The notes: generated by a model not told the origin, from the letters alone. Shown: positions 42,049-50,752, counted from the stretch's first letter. The stretch is DNA of 64,000 nt from Kribbella sp. ALI-6-A (GCF_001984195.1 NZ_MTQN01000012.1:1488001-1552000), one strand, 5' to 3'. Made by a program: numbers and translations.

Positions 42049-42825
42049 TCAGGAGCCGCGGGCGGTGAGCTCGACGTCGCCGGAGACCGTGGTGGCGCGG
42101 ATCGTGTGGTCGGCGGTCGAGGTGTCGCCGAGTTCGTTGTCGACCTCACCGCTGCGGGTCTCGGTCTCGATCCGGTAGGCACCGCTCGGCGCGCTCACCT
42201 CGACGTCGCCGCTGGTCACGTCGGCGGTCACGTCGTTCGGCTCGGCCAGGTCGACGTTCAGGTCCCCGGACGTCGTCCGTACGGTGACTGGGCCACCCTT
42301 CAGCCCGCTCGCCTCGATGTCGCCGGAGGTGGACTGGACCTCCAGCCGCCCGGTCAGCCGGTCGACCTGCACGTCCCCCGAGGTCAGGTCGAGCTTCACG
42401 TCGCCGGCCACGTCGGAGACCTCGACCTCGCCGGAACGCGACTTCAGGTCGATCGCGCCGGTGCCGCTGATGCTCAGGTCGCCGCTGCCGTTGTCGCCGG
42501 TGACCTTCGTGCCGCGCGGCACGGTCACCACGTAGTCGGCCCGGCAGTGCCAGCCGCAGTCGCCGTCGAGCTTCAGGGTGTCCCCGTCGACGGAGAAGCC
42601 GGTGTCGCGCTTCAGCAGCCAGTACTTGCGCTTCTCCTGCACGGTCGTCTCGGAACCGTCGCCGACCTGCACGGTGACGTCGGAATCCGGCGAGTCCAGC
42701 CGCAGGGTGGAGATCCGCTCGCTCACCTCGTGGGTGTCGTCGGACTGCTTGTCACCCCACGTCCAGATCCCCAGGCCGATCCCGGTCACCAGCAGCAGCG
42801 CACCGACCTGCTTGACGTCAGCCAT
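42049..42825 (-). CDS. DUF4097-type beta-helix protein, N-terminally anchored
   Basis: 258 residues. One N-terminal membrane helix (about 8-24), then a right-handed beta-helix-like region made of rungs with the recurrent S-G-[DE]-[VIL] motif (NGSGDLSISG, SGEVEVSD, SGDVQVD, SGDIEAS, SGDLNVD, SGDVEVS, SGEVDNE, SGDVELT), spaced about 17-21 residues apart. This is the DUF4097 adhesin-like architecture; such proteins are often linked to envelope stress systems. A Cys pair (CGWHC) lies before the repeats. ATG at 42825. It lies downstream of the three-gene paralogue operon on the same strand, after a 140-base gap. Confidence 0.82.
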   Translation of the reverse strand: MADVKQVGALLLVTGIGLGIWTWGDKQSDDTHEVSERISTLRLDSPDSDVTVQVGDGSETTVQEKRKYWLLKRDTGFSVDGDTLKLDGDCGWHCRADYVVTVPRGTKVTGDNGSGDLSISGTGAIDLKSRSGEVEVSDVAGDVKLDLTSGDVQVDRLTGRLEVQSTSGDIEASGLKGGPVTVRTTSGDLNVDLAEPNDVTADVTSGDVEVSAPSGAYRIETETRSGEVDNELGDTSTADHTIRATTVSGDVELTARGS

Positions 42826-42965
42826 CGTCCGTCCAATCCTCGTCCCGCTCCGAACCGTCGCCTCGACAGTAGGTCGGTACGACGGTCCGCCGGATCAGGC
42901 GCCGACCCCCACCGGCCCCTGATCACCGGCTCAGGGACCGCTCAGGAACAGCCCGGCCGGGAACG

Positions 42966-44234
42966 TCAGGACCGGTGCTGACCGCGCATCACCGCGGCCG
43001 GCAGATCGTCGGTCAGGTTGCCGAAGAACGTCCGGGCCCACAGGTCGTCCCCGTGCCAGTACGGGCCGTCCTCGCCGGGCAGCGACTTCGGCGCGGTGCC
43101 GCGCTTCAGCGCCTGCCGGCACTCCGCACACAACGGCAGCGGCACCGTCGTCCCGTCGCTCTCGACCTGTGTCGGACGCCCGGAAGCCCTTCCGTGCAAG
43201 GGATTGAAGGCACACAGCGGCGGCACGGCGTCCACCTTCCGGCCGGCCGCGATCGCGACCGCCTGGTCGTACTCGCGCCGGGCCTGGTCGAGCAGCACCA
43301 TCGCGCCGACCAGGTCGACCAGGTCGCGGGACGCGTCCAGCACCTTGCCCGCCGCGTGGTGCGCGTCGAGCGCGGCCTGCTGATGCTTCAGCCCCGCACC
43401 CTCGGTGGAGGGCAGCGCGGCCAGCTCCGAACCGAGCGTGGTCAGCTCGGCGGTCGTCTCCTGGGTCAGCCGGCGACGGCGCTCGGTCGCGACGGCCTGC
43501 GCGACGTGCGGCGGAATGCTGAACGCCTTCTCCCGCCGCGGGCGACTCGACCCGCCGCGACGCCGCAGGCCGATGATCAGGCCGAGCACGACCAGCAGTG
43601 CCACCACCGCGATCACGATCGCAGTCACCGTCGACCCGTTGCCCTCGTCGGAGGACCCGGACGACGACGGCTGCCGGACCGGGGTGTTCTTGCGGTCGAC
43701 CGGACCGAGCACGGGTCCGGCGAGCAGCTCGTAGAACCGGGCGACCACCTCGGTCGGCCCGGCGTCGTACCCGGTGTCCTCGAGCGCGTGCGACCGGGCG
43801 TTCCGCAGCCGGTCGTCGTCGGGATCGGCGAGCTGCGGGACGTCGTTCGCCTTGTAGTACGGGAACCGCTGGCCGCCGTCGGTCACGACGTACAGGCCGG
43901 GTTTGCGCAGCGCGTCGATGACCAGGGTCAGGACGTTGGTCTCCTTGCCCTGGAACACGTCGCTCGGCGTCAGCGGCAGCACGATCGTGTAGACCGGGTA
44001 CTCGAGCGCCTCGCCCTTGGCCCGGACGGCGTCCCGCAGGTTCTGCGGCAGCCCCGACTTGTACGCCGGATCGATGTACAGCGGGTCCTTGGCCAGCGCG
44101 GTCGCGATCTCCCGGGCCCGCTCGGCCGGGGTCTGGTCGGCTCGCGCCGGCACGACCGCCAGCGAGAACACCATCGCCAGCAGAACCGTCAGCCCCGAGC
44201 GCATCAGCCCGGACTTCCCCATCAGCGCCTTCAC
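42966..44234 (-). CDS. paralogue trio, member 3: secreted domain, TM, Cys/His tail
   Basis: 422 residues. Signal peptide (about 10-32), an extracellular domain (about 35-180) with LYIDP (52-56), the hydrophobic YPVYTIVLPLTP strand and KPGLYVV (111-117), a Ser-rich linker, one membrane helix (201-223), a coiled-coil-like cytoplasmic region (about 245-330), then a tail with Cys341-x5-His347 and Cys369-x2-Cys372, and PYW (391-393). The tail could bind zinc. It shares these features in the same order with the first gene of the operon. I do not recognise the family; TPM-like extracellular domains are a distant comparison. Start ATG overlaps the previous stop (ATGA). Confidence 0.75.
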   Translation of the reverse strand: MKALMGKSGLMRSGLTVLLAMVFSLAVVPARADQTPAERAREIATALAKDPLYIDPAYKSGLPQNLRDAVRAKGEALEYPVYTIVLPLTPSDVFQGKETNVLTLVIDALRKPGLYVVTDGGQRFPYYKANDVPQLADPDDDRLRNARSHALEDTGYDAGPTEVVARFYELLAGPVLGPVDRKNTPVRQPSSSGSSDEGNGSTVTAIVIAVVALLVVLGLIIGLRRRGGSSRPRREKAFSIPPHVAQAVATERRRRLTQETTAELTTLGSELAALPSTEGAGLKHQQAALDAHHAAGKVLDASRDLVDLVGAMVLLDQARREYDQAVAIAAGRKVDAVPPLCAFNPLHGRASGRPTQVESDGTTVPLPLCAECRQALKRGTAPKSLPGEDGPYWHGDDLWARTFFGNLTDDLPAAVMRGQHRS

Positions 44235-44899
44235 GGCCGTCCTCCCCGTCGTCCGGCGACCAGCGCCGCCAATCCCAGCACGATTCCGGCCAGCAACGCG
44301 CCGCCCATCAGTCCGAGCACCGCGCCCCCGATGCCGTTGCCGATCGCCTTGCCGACAGTGAACCGCTCGGGCGGGGAGTCGCGTTCCTCCCGGGGCGGCA
44401 ACGGTACGGTCCGCGCGGGTTTGGCCTTGTACCGATCGCCCGTCTCCACCTCGTCGAGGTACGAGCTCAACTGCTGCGACTTCGGCTCCTTGGAGCGTCC
44501 GTAGCCGCGGGCCGGCGCATAGACCGGCACCAGGTGTTCCACGCCGGTGGTGAGGTAGTCGTCCATCACCACGTAGATCCCCGGCTTGCCGTTCGCGGCG
44601 GCCAGCCAGCCGGCCAGCAGCGCGGTGTCACCCTTCTCCTGGAACCAGGCCCCGGTCGGCACCACCGCGACGTACACCGGCACGTCCATGGTCGCGATCC
44701 GGGCCCGCATCGCGTCCAGCTGGTCGTCGCCGTACTGCGACAGGTACTGCGGGTCGACGTAGACCGGCTGGTCCTTCCAAGCCGCCACGGCGGCCGCGAT
44801 CCGCGGGTCCGCCGGAGTCGCACCCCAGGCGGTCGTCGGCAGAACCAGGACGACGGCCGCGAGCGCCAGCGCCGACGCACGGCGGAGAAGCTTGATCAT
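44231..44899 (-). CDS. paralogue trio, member 2: secreted domain and TM, no tail
   Basis: 222 residues. Signal peptide (1-26), the same extracellular domain with VYVDP (46-50), VPVYVAVVPTG and KPGIYVV, a Pro/Arg linker, and a Gly-rich C-terminal membrane helix (about 187-215) ending in a short basic tail. It lacks the coiled coil and Cys/His tail of its two neighbours. It overlaps both neighbours by four bases (ATGA), so the three proteins are made in step and may form one membrane complex. Confidence 0.75.
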   Translation of the reverse strand: MIKLLRRASALALAAVVLVLPTTAWGATPADPRIAAAVAAWKDQPVYVDPQYLSQYGDDQLDAMRARIATMDVPVYVAVVPTGAWFQEKGDTALLAGWLAAANGKPGIYVVMDDYLTTGVEHLVPVYAPARGYGRSKEPKSQQLSSYLDEVETGDRYKAKPARTVPLPPREERDSPPERFTVGKAIGNGIGGAVLGLMGGALLAGIVLGLAALVAGRRGGRP

Positions 44900-46152
44900 C
44901 GGACCCCTCCGTAGACCAGCTCGACTCGTTCGGCCAGGTCGTCCGAGAGTGCGCCGCAGCCGGTCGCGACCATCGGGTTGTCCTCGGGGTCGAGCGTCCA
45001 GTACGGGACCGTCGTCCGGTCGACGCCGAACAGCCCACCCTTGGCCGCCACCCGCAGGCCACGCGGAGTCTCGCCCCGGCCGACGGTCTGCGCGCAGGTC
45101 CGGCAGGCCGGGACCTCGGTGTCGTCGGACCACTCGGCCAGCTCCGTGCCGGACGGATGCGTGGGATCGAAGAAGCACGGCGGCCGCAGTTCGTCCCCGA
45201 CGGCCACTTGATGGGCCTGCCGGGCGAGCACGAAAGCGCCGGCCAGCGCGAGCACGTCGTCGGGCTCAGCCTTGCGCAGCGTTCGCGCCGCGTCGAGCCG
45301 GTTCCGGGCGTCGTCGCGCCGGTCGAGCTGCTGGACCGTGGGCGCGCGCAGCTTCTCCAGGCCGCGCAGCGCGCGGGTCGCCTTGGGGATCCAGCGGTCC
45401 GCCTGGGCGCGGACCGTGGACAGCGTGACCTCGCGCGGCGAGCCGGACGTCCTGACGCCGTCGGCCGGCCGCCACTTGCTGACCCGGCGTCGGCTCTTCG
45501 AGCGGGTCGCCAGGAGCACGAACACGAACCCGAGAATCCCGCCGACCCCCATCCCGGTGTACGCCGACAGGTCTTCCTTGTCCGTCACCGACCGGCCGGT
45601 CCGGCTCCTGCGCTCGGGCTCCAGATCGGCGGCCGGGATCGGCGGCAGCGCCCGCCCGTCCAACGCCGTACCGGCCTGCTGGATCGTGCGGACGATCTTC
45701 GGCGCGGGCCGGTCCCGGACGATGTTGTTGTCCGCCTTGTCGTCCCCCTGCACACTGGCGAGCTGGCGACCTTTCAGCCCACCGGGGCGGAACAACTGCT
45801 CGGTCCCGCTCCAGTACTCGTCCGAGACCGTCCAGACCAGGTACAGCCCCGGCTTGCCGACCCGGGCCTGCAGCAGGGTCGTCAGCTCGCTGTACTGCTT
45901 GACCGTGTACGGCGTGCGCGGGATCAGCGCGACGAAAACGTCGAAGCCCGCCGCCGCCGACGCGGCGCGGATCCGGTCCAGCTCGGACTTCGGGAAGGCC
46001 GGGCGCATCGCCGGGTCGACGTAGATCCGGTCGGTGCGCCAGGCGGCGGCGATCTGGTCCGGGAGCTCCGGCGGGGCGGCATGGGCGGCGCTGGCCGGGA
46101 GCAACGCCACAACGGCGAGCAGCGCGGCCAGAACGCGGAAACGGGCGGACAT
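44896..46152 (-). CDS. paralogue trio, member 1: secreted domain, TM, Cys/His tail
   Basis: 418 residues. Signal peptide (1-26), extracellular domain with IYVDP (43-47), FDVFVALIPRTP and KPGLYLV (100-106), a linker, a membrane helix (about 199-216), basic stop-transfer SKSRRR, a helical cytoplasmic region, and a tail with Cys326-x5-His332, Cys350-x2-Cys353 and PYW (383-385). First gene of the operon. ATG at 46152 with AAGGTGAG upstream; an earlier in-frame start has no ribosome site. A 14-bp palindrome lies 62 bases upstream. Confidence 0.75.
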   Translation of the reverse strand: MSARFRVLAALLAVVALLPASAAHAAPPELPDQIAAAWRTDRIYVDPAMRPAFPKSELDRIRAASAAAGFDVFVALIPRTPYTVKQYSELTTLLQARVGKPGLYLVWTVSDEYWSGTEQLFRPGGLKGRQLASVQGDDKADNNIVRDRPAPKIVRTIQQAGTALDGRALPPIPAADLEPERRSRTGRSVTDKEDLSAYTGMGVGGILGFVFVLLATRSKSRRRVSKWRPADGVRTSGSPREVTLSTVRAQADRWIPKATRALRGLEKLRAPTVQQLDRRDDARNRLDAARTLRKAEPDDVLALAGAFVLARQAHQVAVGDELRPPCFFDPTHPSGTELAEWSDDTEVPACRTCAQTVGRGETPRGLRVAAKGGLFGVDRTTVPYWTLDPEDNPMVATGCGALSDDLAERVELVYGGVR

Positions 46153-46213
46153 CGCGCTCACCTTACGACGACCTGGTGCCTTCACGCCTGCACTGACGTG
46201 CATCAGCGGCGTC

Positions 46214-46227
46214 CGGTTCCGGAACCG
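46214..46227. promoter_or_regulatory. 14-bp palindrome upstream of the trio operon
   Basis: CGGTTCCGGAACCG is perfectly palindromic and lies in the only promoter region of the three-gene operon. Candidate operator. Confidence 0.35.
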
Positions 46228-46233
46228 AGACGG

Positions 46234-46265
46234 CCCTGGCTCGGACAGGGGAGACCGAGCCAGGG
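46234..46265 (-). terminator. terminator after fadE5
   Basis: Perfect 11-bp stem CCCTGGCTCGG (46234-46244) with 46255-46265 and a 10-base loop, about 95 bases after the fadE5 stop on the minus strand. Confidence 0.6.
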
Positions 46266-46316
46266 ACGGGTGGTGCTCAGAGCGGAAACTTTGCTACAGC
46301 TGCCCCGGATCCGGCA

Positions 46317-46352
46317 GGGCAGATCACGGGGCAGATTGCAGGGCAGATTTCG
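46317..46352. repeat. three 12-bp tandem repeats in the fadE5 3' region
   Basis: GGGCAGAT begins at 46317, 46329 and 46341, an exact 12-base period, ending seven bases from the fadE5 stop codon. Remaining positions of each unit differ. Confidence 0.6.
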
Positions 46353-46358
46353 GGCCGG

Positions 46359-48218
46359 TCAGAAGGCCGACTCGGGCAGGTCCATCACGTCGAGGTCGGT
46401 CAGCTCGGCCTTGACCCGCTCGGCGCGGACCGTCGGCATCGTCGAGCGGACGAACCAGCGGGCCGCGGCGACCTTGCCGGAGTAGAAGTCCTGGTCGGCC
46501 GGCGACAGTTCGCCGCCGAGCCGCTCCAGCGCCACCTCGGCCTGCCGCAGCAGCAGCCAGGAGCAGACCACGTCGCCGAGCACGTAGAGCAGGCGCGACG
46601 TGTTCAGCCCGACCTTGTAGATGTTGCGCGGGTCGCCGTTCTCGGCCTGCGGGTTGCTGGCCATCAGCGCCTGGCCCATCAGCCCGAGAATCTTCTGGGT
46701 GTCCTCCAGGCCCCTGGCCAGCAGGTCGCGCTCCTCCTTCAGCCGGCCGTTGCCGGCCTCGGAGGCGACGAAGCCCTGGATCTGCTCGGCCAGGTGGCCG
46801 AGCGCCTGGCCCTGGTCCTTGATGATCTTGCGGAAGAACAGGTCCTGGCCCTGGATCGCGGTGGTGCCCTCGTACAGGGTGTCGATCTTGGCGTCCCGGA
46901 CGTACTGCTCGATCGGGTAGTCCTGCAGGAAGCCGGACCCGCCGAAGGTCTGCAGCGACTCGGTGCCGAGCAGCGTCCACGACTTCTCCGAGCCGTAGCC
47001 CTTGACGAGCGGCAGCAGGAGGTCGTTGACCCGCTCGGCCAGCTCGTCGCTCTCCCCGGCGTACCGGGCCTGCTCGGCGCGGTCCTGGTAGGTCGCGGTG
47101 TACAGCACCAGCGCGCGCAGCGCCTCGGCGTACGACTTCTGCGTCATCAGCGAACGCCGGACGTCGGGGTGGTGGGTGATCGTGACCCGCGGCGCGGTCT
47201 TCGCGGCGTTGGTCAGGTCGGCGCCCTGGACCCGCTGCTTGGCGTACTCGAGCGCGTTCAGGTAGCCCGACGACAAGGTGGCGATCGCCTTGGTGCCGAC
47301 CATCATCCGGGCGTACTCGATCACCTGGAACATCTGCGCGATGCCGTCGTGCACCTCACCGAGCAGGTAGCCCTTGGCGGGGATGTTCTCGCCGAAGGTG
47401 ATCTCGCAGGTGGTGGAGACCTTGATGCCCATCTTCTTCTCGACGTTCGTCACGAAGGCGCCGTTGCGCTGTCCGGTCAGCTCGCCGGTCTCCAGGTCGA
47501 AGTCGTACTTCGGCACGATGAACAGGCTCAGCCCCTTCGTGCCCGGGCCGCCGACGCCCTCGATGCCCTGCGGGCGGGCCAGCACCAGGTGCACGATGTT
47601 CTCGGTCATGTCGTGCTCGCCCGAGGTGATGAACCGCTTGACGCCCTCGATGTGCCAGCTGCCGTCGTCCTGCAGGGTGGCCTTGGTCCGCCCGGCGCCG
47701 ACGTCGGAGCCGGCGTCCGGCTCGGTCAGCACCATCGTCGCGCCCCAGCCGCGGTCGATCATGTGCTGGGCGATCAACTTGTCCCGATCGGTGCCGTTAC
47801 GCCACAGCACGTGCGCGAAGTTCGGCCCGGCGGCGTAGATGTGCACGGCCGGGTTCGCGCCGAGCACCATCTCGGCCGCGGCCCAGCGCAGCGAGGGCGG
47901 CGTCGGCTGGCCGCCCAGCTCCGGCGGCAGCTCGAGCTTGTACCACTCGGCGTCCATGTAGGCCTGGTAGCTCTTCTTGAACGACTCCGGCATCCGCACC
48001 TCGTGGGTGGCCGGGTCGTAGACCGGCGGGTTGCGGTCGGCGTCCTCGAACGACGCGGCCAGCTCGTTCTTGGCCAGCCGGTCGATCTCGCTCAGTACCT
48101 CGCGCGCGGTGTCGACGTCCATCTCGGCGTACGGGCCGTGGCCGAGCACCTCGTCGCGGCCCAGCACCTCGAGCAGGTTGAACTCGATGTCGCGCAGATT
48201 CGACTTGTAGTGGCTCAC
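46359..48218 (-). CDS. fadE5: acyl-CoA dehydrogenase, FadE5-like
   Basis: 619 residues, long ACAD type. From the start (VSHYKSNLRDIEFNLLEVLG) to the end (DLDVMDLPESAF) it follows Mycobacterium FadE5, including MVLTEPDAGSDVGAGRTKA, GVKRFITSGEHD, EYARMMVGTKAIATLSSGYLNALEYAK and GGSGFLQDYPIEQYVRDAKIDTLYEGTTAIQ. It catalyses the FAD-dependent first oxidation step of beta-oxidation with broad chain length. The GTG at 48218 is chosen because homologues start there and GGGGAA precedes it. A very strong repressible promoter lies upstream (48245-48298). Confidence 0.92.
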   Translation of the reverse strand: MSHYKSNLRDIEFNLLEVLGRDEVLGHGPYAEMDVDTAREVLSEIDRLAKNELAASFEDADRNPPVYDPATHEVRMPESFKKSYQAYMDAEWYKLELPPELGGQPTPPSLRWAAAEMVLGANPAVHIYAAGPNFAHVLWRNGTDRDKLIAQHMIDRGWGATMVLTEPDAGSDVGAGRTKATLQDDGSWHIEGVKRFITSGEHDMTENIVHLVLARPQGIEGVGGPGTKGLSLFIVPKYDFDLETGELTGQRNGAFVTNVEKKMGIKVSTTCEITFGENIPAKGYLLGEVHDGIAQMFQVIEYARMMVGTKAIATLSSGYLNALEYAKQRVQGADLTNAAKTAPRVTITHHPDVRRSLMTQKSYAEALRALVLYTATYQDRAEQARYAGESDELAERVNDLLLPLVKGYGSEKSWTLLGTESLQTFGGSGFLQDYPIEQYVRDAKIDTLYEGTTAIQGQDLFFRKIIKDQGQALGHLAEQIQGFVASEAGNGRLKEERDLLARGLEDTQKILGLMGQALMASNPQAENGDPRNIYKVGLNTSRLLYVLGDVVCSWLLLRQAEVALERLGGELSPADQDFYSGKVAAARWFVRSTMPTVRAERVKAELTDLDVMDLPESAF

Positions 48219-48244
48219 TGGTTCCCCTACCTCGTTGTGCGTCA

Positions 48245-48298
48245 GGTACGCCGTACCGGCCGGTAACTTGAGTATATACCGGCCGGTAACGAAGGCAA
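48245..48298 (-). promoter_or_regulatory. fadE5 promoter with two operators around the -10
   Basis: On the minus strand: -35 TTGCCT (48293-48298), 16-bp spacer, -10 TATACT (48271-48276). The spacer is occupied by GTTACCGGCCGGTA (48277-48290) and an exact second copy lies just downstream at 48254-48267, 23 bases away. Both have the palindromic core TACCGGCCGGTA. A third palindrome GGTAC-GCC-GTACC (48245-48257) overlaps the second. The arrangement predicts tight repression, probably by a TetR-type fatty-acid regulator. Confidence 0.7.
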
Positions 48299-48337
48299 AG
48301 CGAGAATCCGCGGGGGCGTGGCGGGGCGACTCCGGGG

Positions 48338-49243
48338 TCAGGGGGTGTAGACCGCGTTGCTGCCGTAGAGCGGGTTGGTGAAGCTGGAGATGTAGCCGGC
48401 CGAATTGGTGCTGCCGAGGTCGTAGGTGAGGAAGACGCCGTAACCCTCGTTCTTGGTGCGGGTCGCCAGGGTGGCGGCGTTGGTCGAGACGTTGATGTGG
48501 ACGGCGGCCGGCGAGAGCCGGGCCTTGTCGCTCGGGCCGCGCGGGATCGACCAGGTGCCGTAGTACGGGTTCCAGGCGTAGTCGAAGGTGTTCGCGATGC
48601 TCTGGCCGTTGTAGGTCAGGCGTTCCGCGCTCGGGCCGATGTCGTAGAGCGTGATCAGCTTGGTCGGCAGCTTCTGGCGCAGGGCCGAGACCAGGTAGAA
48701 GAACGAGCTCGCGTTCGGTTGGCCGGTGCCGTTGACGCCGTACTCGGCGTACTCGTCGTCGAAGTCGATGCCGTCCAGGCCGTACCGGTTGACCGCGTCG
48801 GCCAGCTCCTGGGCGAACGCCGAGGCGGCCGCCTGGGACGGGAAGTTGGCGAAGCCGGCGCCCTGGTGGTTGCCCAGGATCGACAGCAGCACCTTGATCC
48901 CCTTGCGCTGCAGCGGGCGGACCTCGGTCTCGACGTTGTCGAGCACGCGCTGCACGTTCTCGTTGAAGTGCAGGTAGGCCTTCGTGCCGTCGTAGTTGAT
49001 GTTGGCCGCGAAGATCACCGCGACGTCGAAGACCTGGGCGCCGCTGTTGGCGAGGGTGTACTTGCCGGCGTTCAGCATGCTGTGGTTGTTGACCTCGACG
49101 TACACGACCGAGATCGGGCCGTTCTTCGCGGCCGGCTTGCAGGGTGCGGCCGAGGCGGTCAGCGGGACGCCGGTCGCGACCGCCGCACCTCCGGCGGCCA
49201 GCAGGGACAGCAGGGTCCTGCGACTCAGGAACTCGTCTTTCAT
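48338..49243 (-). CDS. secreted GH18 endo-beta-N-acetylglucosaminidase-like enzyme
   Basis: 301 residues. A twin-arginine signal (SRRTLLSLLAAGGAAVATG, cleavage after about 33) directs it to Tat export. The catalytic GH18 signature is DGIDFDDE (157-164) with proton-donor Glu164; LLSILGNHQGAGFANF is the second conserved strand. Size and motifs match EndoH/EndoF-type enzymes, which cut the chitobiose core of N-glycans. It would release glycans from host or environmental glycoproteins; that is inferred. ATG at 49243 with AGAGGT upstream. Confidence 0.87.
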   Translation of the reverse strand: MKDEFLSRRTLLSLLAAGGAAVATGVPLTASAAPCKPAAKNGPISVVYVEVNNHSMLNAGKYTLANSGAQVFDVAVIFAANINYDGTKAYLHFNENVQRVLDNVETEVRPLQRKGIKVLLSILGNHQGAGFANFPSQAAASAFAQELADAVNRYGLDGIDFDDEYAEYGVNGTGQPNASSFFYLVSALRQKLPTKLITLYDIGPSAERLTYNGQSIANTFDYAWNPYYGTWSIPRGPSDKARLSPAAVHINVSTNAATLATRTKNEGYGVFLTYDLGSTNSAGYISSFTNPLYGSNAVYTP

Positions 49244-49449
49244 CTCTACCTCTTTCAGGGCGGGTACGGAGGGAGATAAACCGGTATAGCTCCCCGATCA
49301 TCAAGTCGCGGTGCATGCTGTGTCAAGGCTCGGCCACGCCCAGTGACCGACCATCAGGCGGTACGCCGACTCGCGGTCTGGGAACTCGTAGACCAAGATG
49401 GACGGGTCAATGGGAGGAAAGTTACCGGGGGCGAGCGGGAGAGGACCCG
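49244..49449. other. 206-bp divergent promoter region
   Basis: Lies between the GH18 and MHS-transporter genes. A GGAAC ... CGGGTC pair 17 bases apart (49380-49407 region) resembles an ECF-sigma promoter towards the transporter, but is too loose to call. No gene seen. Confidence 0.3.
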
Positions 49450-50751
49450 ATGAGCAGCTCTGCAGGGACCCCGACGGTCGACGTCCGGCGGCACCGCCGA
49501 TCGCTGGTGGCCGGGACGGTCGGCAACTTCGTCGAGTGGTACGAGTTCGGTGCCTACGGCTTCTTCGCGACGGTGATCGCGGCGAACTTCTTCAGCAGCA
49601 CGTCCACCAGTGACGCCGAGAGCCTGATCAAGACCTACGCCTCGTTCGCGCTGGCGTTCTTCTTCCGGCCGATCGGTGCCGCGGTCTTCGGCCGGGTCGG
49701 CGACCGGATCGGGCGGCGGCCGACGCTGATCCTGGTCCTGCTGCTGATGACGCTGTCGACGACACTGATCGGCCTGCTGCCGACGTACGCGACGGTGGGG
49801 GCGGCGGCGCCGTGGCTGCTCACGCTGGTCCGGGCGTTGCAAGGCCTGTCGGCCGGTGGTGAGTTCGGTGGCGCGGTCGCGATCATGACCGAGTTCGCCC
49901 CGCGCACCAAGCGCGGCCTGTACGGCGCCTGGCAGTCGCTGACCGTCGCGCTCGGACTCCTGGTCGGTGCGGGGTTGGCCGCGATACTCGCCACCGTGCT
50001 GAGCAACGAGGCGCTGCACGACTGGGGCTGGCGGATTCCGTTCCTGCTCGCGCTGCCGTTGGGACTGGTCGCGTTGTGGCTGCGGCTCCGGCTGGACGAG
50101 ACGCCGAACTTCGCCCGCGTCCAGGAAGCCTCCGAGCGGGTGCCGGCCGGTGCGGGCGAGGTGGCGAAGGCCATTGCCCTCGGCATCGGCCGGCTGATGG
50201 GGTGGTCCGCGGCCGGCTACACCTTCCTGGTCGTGATGCCGTCGTACCTGCAGTCGACGCTCAACGCGACCTTCCAGCAGGCACTGGTCGCGACCGTGCT
50301 GGCCAACCTCGGGTTCGCGGTGTCGATCATGCCCGCGGGCTGGATCAGCGACAAGGTCGGCCGCCGTCCGGTGATGGTCACGGGCGCGGCGCTGGTCGTC
50401 GTCCTGGCCTTCCCGTTGATGAATCTCCTGCAGGACAAGGAGAGTTCGACCGCCGCGAAGGGCGCCGCGGTGTTCGTCGCCGGCCTGGTGGTCGGGCTGA
50501 TGGCCGGACCGGGACCTGCGATGCTGTCGGAGATGTTCACGACGCGGGCGCGCTACACCGGGCTCGGGCTGGCGTACTCGCTGTCCAACGCGGTGTTCTC
50601 GGGCTGCGCGGGGCTGATCATCACCGAGCTGATCAAGCGGACCAAGAACGTCGACATCCCGGCCTGGTACGTCGTGATCACGTGTGCGGTCAGTGTCGTC
50701 GCGCTGATGACCCTGCGTGGCGACGACCACCGGCGCGAGCTGAGGGACTGA
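49450..50751 (+). CDS. MFS transporter, metabolite:H+ symporter (MHS) family
   Basis: 433 residues, about twelve membrane helices. The N-terminal GNFVEWYEFGAYGFFATVIA and GRVGDRIGRRPTL segments, and RALQGLSAGGEFGGA, are signatures of the MHS family (KgtP, ShiA, ProP), which imports organic acids or osmolytes with protons. The substrate is unknown. It ends one base before anmK starts, so an anhydrosugar or related wall fragment is a possible cargo; that is inference. ATG at 49450 with GAGAGG upstream. Confidence 0.88.
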   Translation: MSSSAGTPTVDVRRHRRSLVAGTVGNFVEWYEFGAYGFFATVIAANFFSSTSTSDAESLIKTYASFALAFFFRPIGAAVFGRVGDRIGRRPTLILVLLLMTLSTTLIGLLPTYATVGAAAPWLLTLVRALQGLSAGGEFGGAVAIMTEFAPRTKRGLYGAWQSLTVALGLLVGAGLAAILATVLSNEALHDWGWRIPFLLALPLGLVALWLRLRLDETPNFARVQEASERVPAGAGEVAKAIALGIGRLMGWSAAGYTFLVVMPSYLQSTLNATFQQALVATVLANLGFAVSIMPAGWISDKVGRRPVMVTGAALVVVLAFPLMNLLQDKESSTAAKGAAVFVAGLVVGLMAGPGPAMLSEMFTTRARYTGLGLAYSLSNAVFSGCAGLIITELIKRTKNVDIPAWYVVITCAVSVVALMTLRGDDHRRELRD

Positions 50752-50752
50752 G

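Noticed and set aside
48219..49316. Upstream extension of the fadE5 frame through the GH18 gene
   Set aside because: It is another frame of the GH18 gene on the same strand and crosses the fadE5 promoter; FadE5 orthologues start at 48218.
49380..49407. ECF-sigma promoter GGAAC-N17-CGGGTC
   Set aside because: Only the -35 half is convincing; too loose to call.
49144..49449. Upstream extension of the MHS transporter frame
   Set aside because: Overlaps the divergent GH18 start and promoter region; ATG 49450 has the ribosome site and begins the MHS homology.
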